From: Candidatus Methanophagales archaeon
GTDB taxonomy: Archaea; Halobacteriota; Syntropharchaeia; Alkanophagales; Methanospirareceae
Direction of reading: 5' to 3'
Length of the DNA: 64,000 bases
Assembly (NCBI GenBank): GCA_024699715.1
Contig: JANPRD010000011.1
Coordinates: 62,001-126,000 of the forward strand
This document shows positions 16,231 to 26,825 of the stretch, piece after piece. Under the pieces are notes generated by a model, which ran no database searches, was not told the origin of the DNA, and saw only the letters and a list, made by a program, of their open reading frames with translations. The translations under genes and the position numbers were made by a program. The first letter of the stretch is position 1; every line of letters begins with the position of its first letter.

Positions 16231-18010
16231 CGGCGAGACAGTGAGGAAGATAGCAGCAGGAGAGGTGATTGAGCGACCGGCATCGGTGGTGAAGGAGTTA
16301 ATAGAGAATTCAATAGATGCATGCTGCAAGCGAGTAGTTGTTGAAATTGGAAAAGGCGGTAAGGATTTCATTCGTGTCTCCGACGATGGTCACGGCATTC
16401 TCGCCGATGATGTTGAACTCGCATTCGTGAGGCACGCAACGAGCAAAATTCGGCGGATTGAAGACCTCTCTTCGTTAAGAACGCTCGGCTTCAGGGGAGA
16501 GGCACTGCCAAGCATCGCAGCCGTCTCAACGGTTGAAATGCGAACAAGGCACGAAAGCGAGAGCTTCGGCACTTACTTGCGTGTTGAAGGGGGTGTTGTG
16601 AAGGAGAAGAGGCGGATTTCAAGGGGAGTAGGCACGACTGTTGATGTGAAACGCATTTTCTACAACATGCCTGCGAGGGCAGCAACGCTGAAATCAAGAA
16701 TTGTTGAGTTCAGACACATCTTGAATGTGTTCACGAGGCTCGCATTGATTCATTCTGATGTGAAATTTGAACTTTTCCACGACGGAAAAATCGTCGCAAG
16801 CACACCTGGGAACGGTAAAATGCTTGACGCTGTCGTCAGCCTCTTCGGCGTCAGTGTCGGGAAAAATCTAATTGAGGTGAACTACGCTGATAAATATCGT
16901 ATATTTGGCTTCATTAGCAAACCTTCAAATCTATACAGCACGAAAAAGTTCATGTTTATGTTTGTGAATGGGCGATATGTCCACAGTGAGACGATGGAGA
17001 ATGCAGTAAGGCGAGCATACGGGACGCTTCTGCCTAAAAATAAGCATCCTTTTGCGATTATTTCGCTTGAAATTCCTCCTAAAGATGTGGATGTGAATGT
17101 TCATCCACGAAAAGAAGATGTTCGTTTCAGAAATGAGCGGGATGTCGCATACTCAATCACGGAAGCGGTGTCCGAAGCGTTGAAATCGGCGGAATTGATG
17201 CCTGAAATGGCAGTCAGCGATACACGCACTCACGCAAGCACCCTCGCCACTCACCCCTCTTCTCATTATTTGAGGGGGAGAGCGGAGCAGACGCAAGTGA
17301 GCGAAGAAGCGCTTGTGAATGAGGAGGCGGGAGTGAGAGGTGCGGTTGCTGGAGCGGAGGAGGAGAGCGTTGAAGAGAATGAGCGCTTGGACATCTCACT
17401 CTTTCCGCTCTACCAATTACTTGATTCTTACATCGTCGCTCAAAATGATGCGGGCGATATTATCATAATTGACCAGCACGCCGCTGCAGAACGCATAAAT
17501 TATGAGCGATTGCTTGAGAAATATGGGAAAGGTGCGGGGAAACAAGCCCTATTGAAGCCAATTATTCCAGATTTAAGTCCTCATCAGGCTCAGTTATTGA
17601 GGGAGAATGAGGATTTATTACGAGAAATGGGGTTTGATTTGGAGAAGTTTGGGGATGACGCATACATAATAAGGGCGATTCCAGCAGTTTTCAACGATTT
17701 AGTTGAGAAATGGCGAGAGAGCAAAGGCGAAAGCAGATTTGAAGGAGAGCGGGAGCAAGAGGAGATTTTAGGAGTGCTTGAGCGCATTCTTGAGGAGAGG
17801 AGCGTGAGAGAGGAGCGTTTGCATACACTTTTAAGCACTGCTGCTTGCGTTGCGAGTGTGAAAGCGGGCGAGAAGTTGAGCTACGAGGAGATGCGGGCGA
17901 TTGTTGAAGCCTTAAGGAAGACTAAAATGCCTTTCACTTGCCCACACGGCAGACCGACGATGATTCGGCTGAGCAGGCGTGAGCTTGAAAGGCGTTTCAA
18001 ACGCCGTTAG
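16208..18010 (+). CDS. mutL: DNA mismatch repair protein MutL with endonuclease motif
   Basis: The GHKL ATPase domain shows VRKIAAGEVIERPASVVKEL, ENSIDA, DDGHGI and TLGFRGEALPSI. The C-terminal dimerisation part holds DQHAAAERINYE near residue 420, the DQHA(X)2E(X)4E nicking motif of MutL homologues from organisms without MutH. CPHGRPT near the end is also conserved. I start at the ATG at 16208 (MSRISVLDGETV), with GGAGGT 12 bases upstream. The linker near residues 335-395 is low complexity. No mutS is visible. MutS/MutL are patchy in archaea and usually seen as bacterial acquisitions; that is family knowledge, not shown here. Confidence 0.95.
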   Translation: MSRISVLDGETVRKIAAGEVIERPASVVKELIENSIDACCKRVVVEIGKGGKDFIRVSDDGHGILADDVELAFVRHATSKIRRIEDLSSLRTLGFRGEALPSIAAVSTVEMRTRHESESFGTYLRVEGGVVKEKRRISRGVGTTVDVKRIFYNMPARAATLKSRIVEFRHILNVFTRLALIHSDVKFELFHDGKIVASTPGNGKMLDAVVSLFGVSVGKNLIEVNYADKYRIFGFISKPSNLYSTKKFMFMFVNGRYVHSETMENAVRRAYGTLLPKNKHPFAIISLEIPPKDVDVNVHPRKEDVRFRNERDVAYSITEAVSEALKSAELMPEMAVSDTRTHASTLATHPSSHYLRGRAEQTQVSEEALVNEEAGVRGAVAGAEEESVEENERLDISLFPLYQLLDSYIVAQNDAGDIIIIDQHAAAERINYERLLEKYGKGAGKQALLKPIIPDLSPHQAQLLRENEDLLREMGFDLEKFGDDAYIIRAIPAVFNDLVEKWRESKGESRFEGEREQEEILGVLERILEERSVREERLHTLLSTAACVASVKAGEKLSYEEMRAIVEALRKTKMPFTCPHGRPTMIRLSRRELERRFKRR

Positions 18011-18069
18011 TGGCTTTCGGCGAGCAACAAAGCAGCGGAGAGAGCAGCGGAGAAGGCATGGAGGAGAGT

Positions 18070-18151
18070 GCGGAGGAGGGGATTCGAACCCCCGAACCCC
18101 TACGGGATGAGGCCCTGAACCTCACGCCTTTGTCCTCTCGGCAACCTCCGC
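18070..18151 (-). tRNA. tRNA-Leu (CAG)
   Basis: On the minus strand the 82-base gene has acceptor stem GCGGAGG/CCTCCGC, anticodon stem TGAGG/CCTCA with loop TTCAGGG (anticodon CAG), a long variable arm (class II), and T arm GGGGGTTCGAATCCCC. No CCA is encoded and no intron is seen. Confidence 0.95.
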
Positions 18152-18243
18152 CCTACTATTTCATTTAACGCCAAATTTAAAAATGTGAGGCGGAGAGCCA
18201 GCAAAAGGCAGCAAGAGGCAGCGGCAGGACGGCGGGGAGGGAA

Positions 18244-18675
18244 ATGTCAGAGGCTTTAATTGAAAATTTGCGGAAGGATTTTGAGAGGCTGCTCAAATTC
18301 TCTGCTGTTGGTGCGTTTGGAGCCTGCATAAACACTTTTTTCCTTTGGTTTCTCACCGAAATCGCAAATATTTTCTACCTTTTTGCGTCTCCGATAGCGA
18401 TAGAAATTGCGATTTTTGTGCAATTCATGCTGAACGACAGATGGACATTCCACGAAAGAAGGACAAAAGGGTGGAGCGAATTCTTAAAACGCATTCTGAA
18501 AAGCAATATTTGGCGTGCTGGAGGAATCGCACTGAACATCGCAGTTCTCTTCTTATTGACGGAATATGCACACATTTATTACCTGCTCTCAAATATTTTC
18601 GGCATCCTTTGCGCCTTCATCTCAAATTATATACTTGAAAGCAGGCTGACTTGGGGCGTAGGTTGGGAGAAGTGA
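18244..18675 (+). CDS. GtrA-family membrane protein
   Basis: A 143-residue protein with four predicted membrane helices, opening with LLKFSAVGAFGACINTFFLWFL. It contains FVQFMLNDRWTFHERR and ends in NYILESRLTW, matching the GtrA family. These small proteins are thought to help move lipid-linked sugars across the membrane during glycan decoration. No glycosyltransferase is next to it. Context is neutral, between tRNA-Leu on the other strand and gyrB. Confidence 0.88.
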   Translation: MSEALIENLRKDFERLLKFSAVGAFGACINTFFLWFLTEIANIFYLFASPIAIEIAIFVQFMLNDRWTFHERRTKGWSEFLKRILKSNIWRAGGIALNIAVLFLLTEYAHIYYLLSNIFGILCAFISNYILESRLTWGVGWEK

Positions 18676-18770
18676 TGCGAGAGCGGTAGAGAATAAGCGA
18701 GAAATCCACTCCTTCTGTTCTCTTGTTTTCTATGCGTTTGCGTTTTTCATGGGAAAATGAGTTGCAGGGA

Positions 18771-18780
18771 ATATAAATTT
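18771..18780 (+). promoter_or_regulatory. Probable TATA box of gyrB
   Basis: ATATAAATTT at 18771-18780 is the best TATA match in the 133 bases before gyrB. It lies about 29-38 bases upstream of the ATG at 18809, implying a very short leader. GAGGAG directly abuts the start codon. Confidence 0.45.
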
Positions 18781-18808
18781 ATATTTTTGTTGATGTTAAG
18801 TTGAGGAG

Positions 18809-20901
18809 ATGGAGGCGAGGAAGTCGGCAGGGGGCGGCGGCAACAACATTAACGGAATGGAATCTGCGGTGGCTTCGGAGGAATCCGCATACACGGCGAA
18901 GGACATTCAGGTGCTTGAGGATTTAGAGGCGGTGAGGAAGCGTCCTGCGATGTATATTGGGGACACTGGCTCAAGAGGACTGCACCATTTGCTCAATGAA
19001 GTCTTGGACAACAGCATAGATGAGGCTTCCGCAGGCTTCTGCGACGCTGTTGAGGTCATTTTGCATTCAGACGGTAGCGCAACTGTCTGCGACAACGGCA
19101 GGGGCATCCCAGTTGACTTCCACGAGGAGTTCAAAGCGCCTGCGGTTCAGGTCGTTCTCACGAAGTTGCACGCAGGTGGAAAATTCGGTAGCAAGGCATA
19201 CAAGGTCGCTGGAGGTCTGCACGGCGTCGGCATCTCCGTCGTTAACGCTCTTTCCTCGTGGTTGGAAGTCACGGTCAAGCGAAACGGTAAAATTTACTGG
19301 CAGAAATACGAGCGAGGCAAGCCCGTCTGCGAGCTTAAAGAGTTCGCAACATTCGACGAATACGAAAACGCAGTCAAAGATGCGGATTCGCTGCTGAAAA
19401 CTGCGAAGACAGGCACGAAAATCAGGTTCAAGCCAGACAGCGAGATTTTCAGGGACACTCGCTTCGACTTCAGCATAATTTCAGAGCGTTTGAGGGAACT
19501 CGCATTCCTGAACGAAGGTCTCAGCCTCTCCCTGCTTGACGAGCGGAGTGGAGAGCGAGTATCTTTCAAATATGACGGCGGAATCGCATCTTTCGTTGAA
19601 TACTTGAACAAGAACAAGCGAAAATTGCATGAACCTCTCGTTTTTAAGGCGGAGAAGAATGGAATTATTGTTGAAATTGGCATGCAATACAGCAGTTCTT
19701 ATGCTGAAAACATCCTTTCTTTTGTGAATAATGTGAAGACTGTGGAGGGAGGCACGCATTTGAGTGGTTTCAAGTCGGCACTCACAAGAGTTTTGAACGA
19801 GTATGCTCGTGAGCGAGGCTTTCTGAAGAAGAAGCTTTCGCTGGAGGGCGAGGATGTCAGGGAAGGACTCTCAGCAGTGATTTCGGTGAAGATGCGAGAA
19901 CCGCAGTTTGAAGGTCAGACAAAAACGAAGCTGGGAAATGCGGAGGTGCGAGGCGTCGTTGAGTCTGTCGTCAGGGAGCATTTACGCAATTTCCTTGAGG
20001 AGCATCCGAGAGAGGCGGAAGAGATTTTAATGAAGGCGATTTCGGCTGCGAAGGCTCGTGAGGCTGCGAGACAGGCGAGAGAGCTTGCACGCAGGAAAGA
20101 AGCGGTGAGCGTTTCAATGCCCGGAAAATTGGCTGACTGCTCAGAGAGAGACATTGAAAAGCGGGAGATATTCATCGTTGAAGGAGATTCCGCAGGCGGT
20201 TCAGCAAAGCAAGCGAGAGATAAGAACTTTCAGGCTGTTCTGCCCATAAGGGGCAAAATTCTGAATGTAGAGAAGGCAAACATGGAGAAAATACTCAAAA
20301 ATAACGAGATAAGGGCGCTAATCACCGCTTTAGGTGCGGGAATAGGCGAAGATTTCGATATTAAAAAGGTGAGATATGGTAAGGTTATAATAATGAGTGA
20401 TGCGGATGTTGACGGTGCGCACATAAGAACGCTCCTGCTAACGCTATTCTACCGATATATGCGTCCTTTAATCGCTGAAAGGAGGGTTTATATCGCACTT
20501 CCACCGCTTTACATGATTCAGAAGGGAAAGGAGCGTAGGTATGCGTTCTCTGAAGAGGAGGCAAGAAGAATACTCGCAGATTTCGGCGAGCAACCAGCGA
20601 CACAATCTGCGGCATCTTCGGCGTCTTCAGCGTCTTCAGCGTCTTCGGCATCTTCGCATCTTCGTCGTCTGAGAGCAAAGGCAAAGTGAGGGTGCAACGC
20701 TACAAAGGTCTGGGGGAAATGAATCCGGAGCAGTTGTGGGAGACGACGATGAATCCGGCGACGAGATGTTTGAAGCTTGTTACGCTGCGAGATGCGGAGT
20801 ATGCTGACCGCATATTCTCCGTTCTGATGGGCGAAGATGTGGAACCTCGCAAGAATTTCATCCAAAACCACGCTAAAGAGGTCGTGAATTTGGATGTTTA
20901 A
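18809..20901 (+). CDS. gyrB: DNA gyrase subunit B, interrupted by a one-base frameshift
   Basis: ATPase ([41 protein letters not shown]), transducer and TOPRIM ([14 protein letters not shown] near 456; [10 protein letters not shown] near 530) are all present. Frame 1 ends at 20689 in LRRLRAKAK. The conserved tail [18 protein letters not shown] continues in another frame from about 20686 to 20901. The break lies in a 9-base repeat encoding Ala-Ser-Ser (20609-20656). There TTCGCATC at 20654 lacks one G compared with the preceding TTCGGCATC; restoring it rejoins the frames. It may be a sequencing error, slippage variant or real split. The N-terminus carries a low-complexity [16 protein letters not shown] extension. 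It pairs with gyrA downstream. Confidence 0.93.
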
Positions 20902-21045
20902 GCACGAAGATTTTGACTGGAATCTTTGAAAGTCCTCAACCCTTAAGGCAATTTTCTTGCTTTATGCCTCACTGCTTTTACTGAGAGGAAGCGAGTAAGT
21001 AAAGAAGCGGGTAAGTAAATTAAATAAGACATTCAATACTTAAAT

Positions 21046-23592
21046 ATGGCATTTCTGGGCGAACGCATCGTAGAGGTCAGCGTAGAGGAAGAGATGAAGA
21101 CTTCTTACTTGGAGTATGCGATGAGCGTTATCGTCGGGAGGGCGCTTCCTGATGCGAGAGACGGCTTGAAACCCGTTCAAAGAAGAATTCTCTACGCAAT
21201 GCACGAGCTCGGATTGACGCATGAGAAACCGCACAAGAAGTCCGCTCGCATCGTCGGCGAGGTGCTTGGAAAATATCATCCGCACGGAGATGCCGCCGTT
21301 TACGATGCGATGGTGCGCCTCGCTCAAGATTTCACGCTGCGCTACCCGCTTATTGAAGGTCAAGGCAACTTCGGCAGTATTGACGGCGATGCTCCCGCTG
21401 CGATGCGATACACGGAGGCTCGCCTCTCTAAGATTGCGGAAGAGATGCTCGCAGACTTGGAAAAGGACACTGTTTCGTGGAGAAGCAACTTCGACAACAC
21501 GCTGAAAGAGCCTGAAGTGCTTCCAGCGAAATTCCCGAACCTTCTCGTTAACGGCTCTTCGGGCATCGCAGTCGGAATGGCAACAAATATACCGCCTCAC
21601 AACCTTTCAGAAGTCGTTGATGGCATAATAAAAGTCATAGATAACCCAGATGTGAGTGTTGAAGAGTTAATGGAAGTGATTAAAGGTCCTGATTTCCCCA
21701 CAGGAGGCATAATTGTTGGGACTGAAGGCATAAAAAGTGCATACAAAACGGGAAGAGGAAGCATTAGAATAAGGGCGAAGGTTGAAATAGAGCGTTCAGG
21801 ACACAGAGAACGCATCGTCATTCGTGAGATTCCTTATCAAGTGAACAAGAGCCGACTTCTTGAAGAGATTGCGGAATTCTTGAAGAGCAGCAGCACGCAG
21901 AGCATCTCTTCGCTACGAGACGAATCCGACAGGCGGGGCATGCGAATCGTTTTGGATTTGAAGCCACATGCATCCGCAGAAATCGTGCTTAACAATCTTT
22001 TCAAGCACACGCCTCTCGAAACGACATTCGGCATCATTAATCTCGCACTCATTGACGGAGAACCTCGCATTTTATCGCTTAAGGACATGATTGAGTGCTA
22101 TTTGAGGCATCGTAAAGATGTGGTGAGGCGGAGGCTTGAATATGAATTGCGACAAGCGGAGAGCGAGAAGCACATTCTTGAAGGCTTTTTAACTGCGATT
22201 TCGCATATTGACGATGTTATTTCGCTTGTTAAATCTGCGAAGGATGCTGAAAGTGCCGTTAATGCGTTGACAAATCGCTTCGGATTGAGCGAGAAGCAGG
22301 CATCTGCGATATTGAAAATGCGTATTTCAAGACTTTCTACTGCTGAGCGGGAGCGGATTGCTGCGAAGAGTGAAGAGCTTGCTGCGAAGATTGAGCATTT
22401 GAGAGGCGTGCTTGCGAGTGAGCGACGCATCCTTGAGATAATTCGTGAGGAGTTGCTTGATTTGAAGCGGAGGTTCGGGGATGCTCGTCGCACTGAAATA
22501 GTAGAGGAGGCGCCGCAGAAGTTGAGTGAGCGGGACTTTATTGAGGATATTGAAGTTCTGCTCATATTCACGGATAAAGGCGTGAAAAGGCTCCCTTTAA
22601 TATTTAAAAGGCAGAGCAGAGGCGGAAAGGGGACAAGTGTGCTAAAAGATGGTCATGCGGAGAGGATTTTGCGTGTTGTCTCTGCGACGACGCGACAGAA
22701 ATTGCTCATTTTCACATCAAAAGGCAGAGCATTCCAAGCATTCGCTTACGAGATTCCTGAACGCAGCAGGAATTCCGCAGTGCAGAGGCTTCCAAGCATC
22801 CCTTCGCTCTCTTCTCTCGCTGCAGATGAGGTCTCTGCGGTTCTTCCGATTCCAGAGGAGGTTGAGCGCTGCGAGGAAGAATATGCGGTTGTTTTCGCAA
22901 CGAAGCGAGGAATAGTGAAGCAGATGCCACTCTCCGAGCTCAGAGCAATTAGAAGCACGGGTGTCGTTGCGGTGAAGATTGCGGATGGCGACGCTCTTGC
23001 GGATGTCGCACTACTGCGAAGGATGAGCGATGCAGCAGCAAAAAAAGAGGAAGAAGGAGAGTGGCAGTGGCGAAGCAGCAAGGAGCAGGTAAGAGCGAAA
23101 GAAGACGAAGAGCAGTGCATTTTCCTCGCCACGAAGAAGGGTAAGGCAATCCTTTTCAACGCTGCGGAAATCAGGGAGATGGGTAAATACGCTGCAGGAG
23201 TCAGAGGAATGCTACTCGCTCCAGATGACGAGGTCGTCGCAGTTGAGGTCGTCGCCACAGGGGCATCGTTGCGTCGTCGCTCACGCCGAAAGCGAGAGCA
23301 GTATATTCTCACAGTTACGGAGCGGGGCTTCGGGAAGCGCACACCAGTCAGTGCTTACCGAGAGACGCACAGAGGTGGAAAAGGCATACTCAACTTCAGA
23401 GTGAGTGAGAAAACAGGCGATGTCGTCGGCGTTAAAGCAGTGAGAGAGGAGGATGTCTTCATAGCGAGTGAAGCAGGCATGCTCATCCGCATCTCAGCGA
23501 GAAACATTCCCTCGCAAGGCAGAAACACGCAGGGCGTTAAACTCCTCAGCCTCAAAAACACAGACAAAATCGCAGCAGTTGAATGCAGATAA
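21046..23592 (+). CDS. gyrA: DNA gyrase subunit A
   Basis: The 848-residue protein has the breakage-reunion domain with the catalytic tyrosine in [10 protein letters not shown] at residue 122, the same number as in E. coli. It also has [16 protein letters not shown] and [19 protein letters not shown]. The C-terminal beta-pinwheel carries the GyrA-box QSRGGKGTS and the later repeat [12 protein letters not shown] charged insertion [25 protein letters not shown] lies near residue 665-690 between blades. With GyrB it introduces negative supercoils, and gyrase is found in euryarchaea of bacterial-like ancestry. An AT-rich promoter AAATTAAATAAG precedes the ATG by about 25 bases. Confidence 0.96.
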   Translation: MAFLGERIVEVSVEEEMKTSYLEYAMSVIVGRALPDARDGLKPVQRRILYAMHELGLTHEKPHKKSARIVGEVLGKYHPHGDAAVYDAMVRLAQDFTLRYPLIEGQGNFGSIDGDAPAAMRYTEARLSKIAEEMLADLEKDTVSWRSNFDNTLKEPEVLPAKFPNLLVNGSSGIAVGMATNIPPHNLSEVVDGIIKVIDNPDVSVEELMEVIKGPDFPTGGIIVGTEGIKSAYKTGRGSIRIRAKVEIERSGHRERIVIREIPYQVNKSRLLEEIAEFLKSSSTQSISSLRDESDRRGMRIVLDLKPHASAEIVLNNLFKHTPLETTFGIINLALIDGEPRILSLKDMIECYLRHRKDVVRRRLEYELRQAESEKHILEGFLTAISHIDDVISLVKSAKDAESAVNALTNRFGLSEKQASAILKMRISRLSTAERERIAAKSEELAAKIEHLRGVLASERRILEIIREELLDLKRRFGDARRTEIVEEAPQKLSERDFIEDIEVLLIFTDKGVKRLPLIFKRQSRGGKGTSVLKDGHAERILRVVSATTRQKLLIFTSKGRAFQAFAYEIPERSRNSAVQRLPSIPSLSSLAADEVSAVLPIPEEVERCEEEYAVVFATKRGIVKQMPLSELRAIRSTGVVAVKIADGDALADVALLRRMSDAAAKKEEEGEWQWRSSKEQVRAKEDEEQCIFLATKKGKAILFNAAEIREMGKYAAGVRGMLLAPDDEVVAVEVVATGASLRRRSRRKREQYILTVTERGFGKRTPVSAYRETHRGGKGILNFRVSEKTGDVVGVKAVREEDVFIASEAGMLIRISARNIPSQGRNTQGVKLLSLKNTDKIAAVECR

Positions 23593-23766
23593 AAAAACTC
23601 TCGAACCCAATCCGCATCCACAACTCCTTTTTCATCTCCTCTTTACGCATATGTCAGCAATTTGCACTATGTTCAACTACATATTGAAAGTATTTTGAAA
23701 AAATTCTTAAAAAATTTTTAGAACTTTGTGAGGTTTTAAATATTCCTTTCCGAGGAAGGAAGAGTG

Positions 23767-24036
23767 ATGTTGGCAAAAGCGGAAGAGTTGAGGGAGACGG
23801 AGTGGGAGATGCCGCAGAGGAGCAGTGCGGGTGAAATTCTGGACGAAATTCTGGAGATGCTTCGCAAGGAACCGCTTTCTGTTGAGGAAATAAGCGAAAG
23901 ACTCGGCATTGAGCGCAGAAAAGTGCTTGCAGCGCTGCAATTCCTGTCAAATTTTGATTTTATTGAGTTGCGTGGCAACACGGCAAAAATAAAAACAGCG
24001 GGTCTGGAACTGTTAGAACTGCCAGAAGTCGCTTAA
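23767..24036 (+). CDS. Small winged-helix DNA-binding protein
   Basis: An 89-residue protein whose centre, EMLRKEPLSVEEISERLGIERRKVLAALQFLSNFDFIEL, reads as a winged helix-turn-helix: helix, turn LSVEEISERLGI, recognition helix, then the wing RGNTAKIKT. Short single-domain proteins of this kind are common archaeal transcription regulators, and the target is not known. The ATG at 23767 is preferred to the GTG one codon earlier. TTTTAAATATTCC at about 23735-23747 gives a TATA box about 20-30 bases upstream, so the mRNA is nearly leaderless. Confidence 0.78.
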   Translation: MLAKAEELRETEWEMPQRSSAGEILDEILEMLRKEPLSVEEISERLGIERRKVLAALQFLSNFDFIELRGNTAKIKTAGLELLELPEVA

Positions 24037-24068
24037 CGACGGCGAACACGAGAGCAAAGCGAGAGGCA

Positions 24069-25820
24069 TTAATGCTTATGCTTCAGCATGCTAAGCATTT
24101 CACGCAAACTGCGAGTATTCACGACATCTTCAGGCGAGAGCCAGCCTCTCCTTGCGGTTGCAATGCCATACCGAATGACCTCACGCATCTGAACGGCGTC
24201 GTGGGCATCCGTTGAGATTGCGATTTTCACTCCTCGCTCCTTCGCCATCTTGCAGTGAATATCTCGCAAGTCAAGCCTGTCTGGATAAGAATTCAATTCA
24301 AGAACGACGCCATTGTCGTGAGCAGCATCCATTACTCGTTCAATATCCAGCGAATAAGCCTCTCTTTTCCCTAAAATTCTGCCAGTAGGATGTGCAATAA
24401 TATCAACATAAGGATTTTCTATTGCGGAAATGATGCGTCTCGTCATCGTTTCCCTGTCTTGCGAGAGTTTTGAGTGAATCGCAGCGATGACAACATCCAA
24501 ATCCCGCAGAATCTCATCCGAGAAATCCAATTTGAAGTCCGACTTAATGTCAACCTCAACCGCAGACAAGACCCTGAAATTTATACCTGCTGATTCAAAT
24601 CTCTCATTCAACCGCTCTATTTCCTTCTGTCGCTTGCGCAACTTCTCCTCGTCCATTCCACCCGCAATCCCAACCGCTTTAGAGTGGTCAGCAACCGCAA
24701 TATATTCATAGCCGAGAGAAATAGCGGCTTTAGCCATCTCTTCTATGCTGTTTTTACCATCACTGTAATTCGTATGGACATGCAAATCGCCCTTTAAGTC
24801 CTTCATTTCTATCAATTTCGGTAGTTTTCCTGCCTGTGCAGCCTCTATTTCGCCCCAATCTTCCCTCAGCTCTGGAGGAATGAAAGGCAAATTCACCGCA
24901 GCGAACACATCTTCTTCCCGCTCACCGCCAATCCGCTCTTCTCCCCTGAATATGCCATACTCGTTTATTTTGAGTCCTTTCTTCACGCCGAGCTCACGAA
25001 TGCGGATGTTGTGCTGTTTTGAGCCTGTGAAGTAGTGCGTCGCAGCGCCGAAGGACTCCGGCGGGACGACACGCAAATCCGCATTTATGCCTCTGAAAAT
25101 CACACTTGATTTCGTTTCGCCTTTCGCAAGCACTTCCTCAACGCCATCCAAACGAGTGAATGCGTCCATTACCTCTGAAGGATTCTCAGAGACAACGAGA
25201 ATGTCAATATCGCCGATTGTGTCTTTCCAGCGACGAAGACTTCCCGCAATAACGATTTTACGCACGGATTTCAACGATTTCAGCGCTTCAACTATGGCTT
25301 CAGCATAAGGAAGCGCCTTCGCTATCGGCACTCTCCCCTTCTGCTTCCTGTATTGCTCTATTCCCTTAAGAATTTTCTCCTCCGCTTTTCTGCCGAGTCC
25401 TGCGATTCTCGCCAATTTATGCCTTCTCGCCGCTTCTTCCAACTCTTCTATCGTGCTTATGCCAAGTTCTTTATGCACTTTCGCTATTGTTTTCGGTCCA
25501 ACATGAGGAATTTTGAGCAGTTCAACGAGAGAAGGATTGACTTCAGAGCGCAAACTCTCCAATTTAGAGCTTCTACCCGTCTTCACGATTTCGTAAATCT
25601 TCTTCGCAATCCCTTCTCCTATGCCTGGGATTTTTGTTAGCTCTCTCACAGCATCCGCCTCGCTTTTTGAACGCTCAACGATGCTCCGAAGGTCAAGCGT
25701 GAGTGTCTCTATGGTGCGTGCTGCCCTTCTGTATGCTCTCACTCTGAACGGATTCTCACCTTTTATCTCCGAAAGGTCCGCAATCTCGTCAAAAATCCGC
25801 GCAATATCCAAATTTATCAT
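24069..25820 (-). CDS. polX: Family X DNA polymerase with PHP domain (PolX)
   Basis: The 583-residue protein has an N-terminal helical 8-kDa-like part. Helix-hairpin-helix segments (IPGIGEGIAKKIYEI, IPHVGPKTIAKVHKEL) and the nucleotidyltransferase site GSLRRWKDTIGDIDILV follow. The C-terminal PHP domain begins DLHVHTNYSDGKNSIEEM and contains VADHSKAV and ISTDAHD. This is the full PolX layout, combining gap-filling polymerase with a metal-dependent 3'-5' exonuclease or AP-site activity for base excision repair. Length matches the family (about 570-580). It stands alone on the minus strand, 54 bases from the divergent larB. Confidence 0.95.
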   Translation of the reverse strand: MINLDIARIFDEIADLSEIKGENPFRVRAYRRAARTIETLTLDLRSIVERSKSEADAVRELTKIPGIGEGIAKKIYEIVKTGRSSKLESLRSEVNPSLVELLKIPHVGPKTIAKVHKELGISTIEELEEAARRHKLARIAGLGRKAEEKILKGIEQYRKQKGRVPIAKALPYAEAIVEALKSLKSVRKIVIAGSLRRWKDTIGDIDILVVSENPSEVMDAFTRLDGVEEVLAKGETKSSVIFRGINADLRVVPPESFGAATHYFTGSKQHNIRIRELGVKKGLKINEYGIFRGEERIGGEREEDVFAAVNLPFIPPELREDWGEIEAAQAGKLPKLIEMKDLKGDLHVHTNYSDGKNSIEEMAKAAISLGYEYIAVADHSKAVGIAGGMDEEKLRKRQKEIERLNERFESAGINFRVLSAVEVDIKSDFKLDFSDEILRDLDVVIAAIHSKLSQDRETMTRRIISAIENPYVDIIAHPTGRILGKREAYSLDIERVMDAAHDNGVVLELNSYPDRLDLRDIHCKMAKERGVKIAISTDAHDAVQMREVIRYGIATARRGWLSPEDVVNTRSLREMLSMLKHKH

Positions 25821-25874
25821 TCCTTCTCTCTTTCTTCACCACGCTTTAAATTTTTTCGCTCTCTTTCTTTTTGA

Positions 25875-26825
25875 ATGGGAGCAGAAGAGGAGGCAGAGAA
25901 AGAGGCTTTGGAATCGGATGAGATGCTCCTCACCATTTTAGAGAGCCTTGCGAGTGGTGAGATAAGTGTCAAATCCGCTTATGAGGCATTAAAGCGTCTG
26001 CGAAGTCTTCGCATTTTAAAGAATTTTGCGAGGATAGATACTGCGAGAAAGGAGCGAACAGGCATTCCTGAAATCATCTTAGCGACGGGAAAGAGCGAGG
26101 AGCAGGTCGCTGAAATTGCTCTCGCACTCGCAGAATCGCAAGGCTTCGCACTCGTCACGAGGGCTTCCTCACCTTCTTATGCGAAAGCGGTGAGAGAAAA
26201 AGCGGAAAGAGCGGGTTTTCATGTTGAGGAGAACAAAGTTGCGAGGACAATACTCGTGAAGCATCCCGCTTACGAATTCAAAAAGGTGGGTAAAATTGCG
26301 ATTCTTTCGGCTGGAACTGCCGACATTAAAGTTGCGGAAGAGGCAAAAATTGTTGCTCAAGTCTGTGGATGCGAGGTTCTCACCGCTTACGATGTCGGAA
26401 TCGCAGGGCTTCATCGCCTTTCAGAGCCTTTGGAGAGGATTTTGAGCGAAGGAGTCGTTGCGATTATTGTAGTTGCAGGCATGGAAGGTGCATTACCATC
26501 AGTTGTTGCCTCTCTCGTTGACATTCCCGTTATTGCTGTTCCTACCTCTGTCGGCTACGGTCTCGGCGGTGGAGGCATCGCCGCAATCCTCTCCATGATT
26601 CAGTCATGCACGCCCGGCGTAGCAGTCGTTAATATAGACAACGGCGTCGCAGCAGGAGCACTCGCAGCAAGAATCGCAAGGGTCGCAGCAGTAGCAACAA
26701 GCAAAAGAAACAGCAAAAGAAGCGGAGAAAGAAGCGGAAAAAGAAGAAAAAGAAGACTAACGCACTATGCACTCTTCCACATATCTCTCCAATTCTCGTC
26801 GCATGTCCTCAAATTCCGCATCTGA
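25875..26825 (+). CDS. larB: LarB-like AIR-carboxylase-fold protein
   Basis: The 316-residue protein has a PurE-like domain but matches LarB better. It contains PEIILATGKSEEQVAEIA, KIAILSAGTADIKVAEEA, GVAAIIVVAGMEGALPSVVASLVD-type text and ends VVNIDNGVAAGALAARIAR. LarB carboxylates and hydrolyses NaAD in nickel-pincer cofactor synthesis; LarA, LarC and LarE are not in the window. The last 45 residues are a basic, low-complexity tail ([19 protein letters not shown]) followed by sequence overlapping the 3' end of the convergent nrdG by 69 bases. The tail is outside the family fold. Confidence 0.88.
   Translation: MGAEEEAEKEALESDEMLLTILESLASGEISVKSAYEALKRLRSLRILKNFARIDTARKERTGIPEIILATGKSEEQVAEIALALAESQGFALVTRASSPSYAKAVREKAERAGFHVEENKVARTILVKHPAYEFKKVGKIAILSAGTADIKVAEEAKIVAQVCGCEVLTAYDVGIAGLHRLSEPLERILSEGVVAIIVVAGMEGALPSVVASLVDIPVIAVPTSVGYGLGGGGIAAILSMIQSCTPGVAVVNIDNGVAAGALAARIARVAAVATSKRNSKRSGERSGKRRKRRLTHYALFHISLQFSSHVLKFRI

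Noticed and set aside
25875-26825. PurE (AIR carboxylase) for purine synthesis
   Set aside because: Length, N-terminal region and the VVNIDNGVAAG end fit LarB better than PurE.
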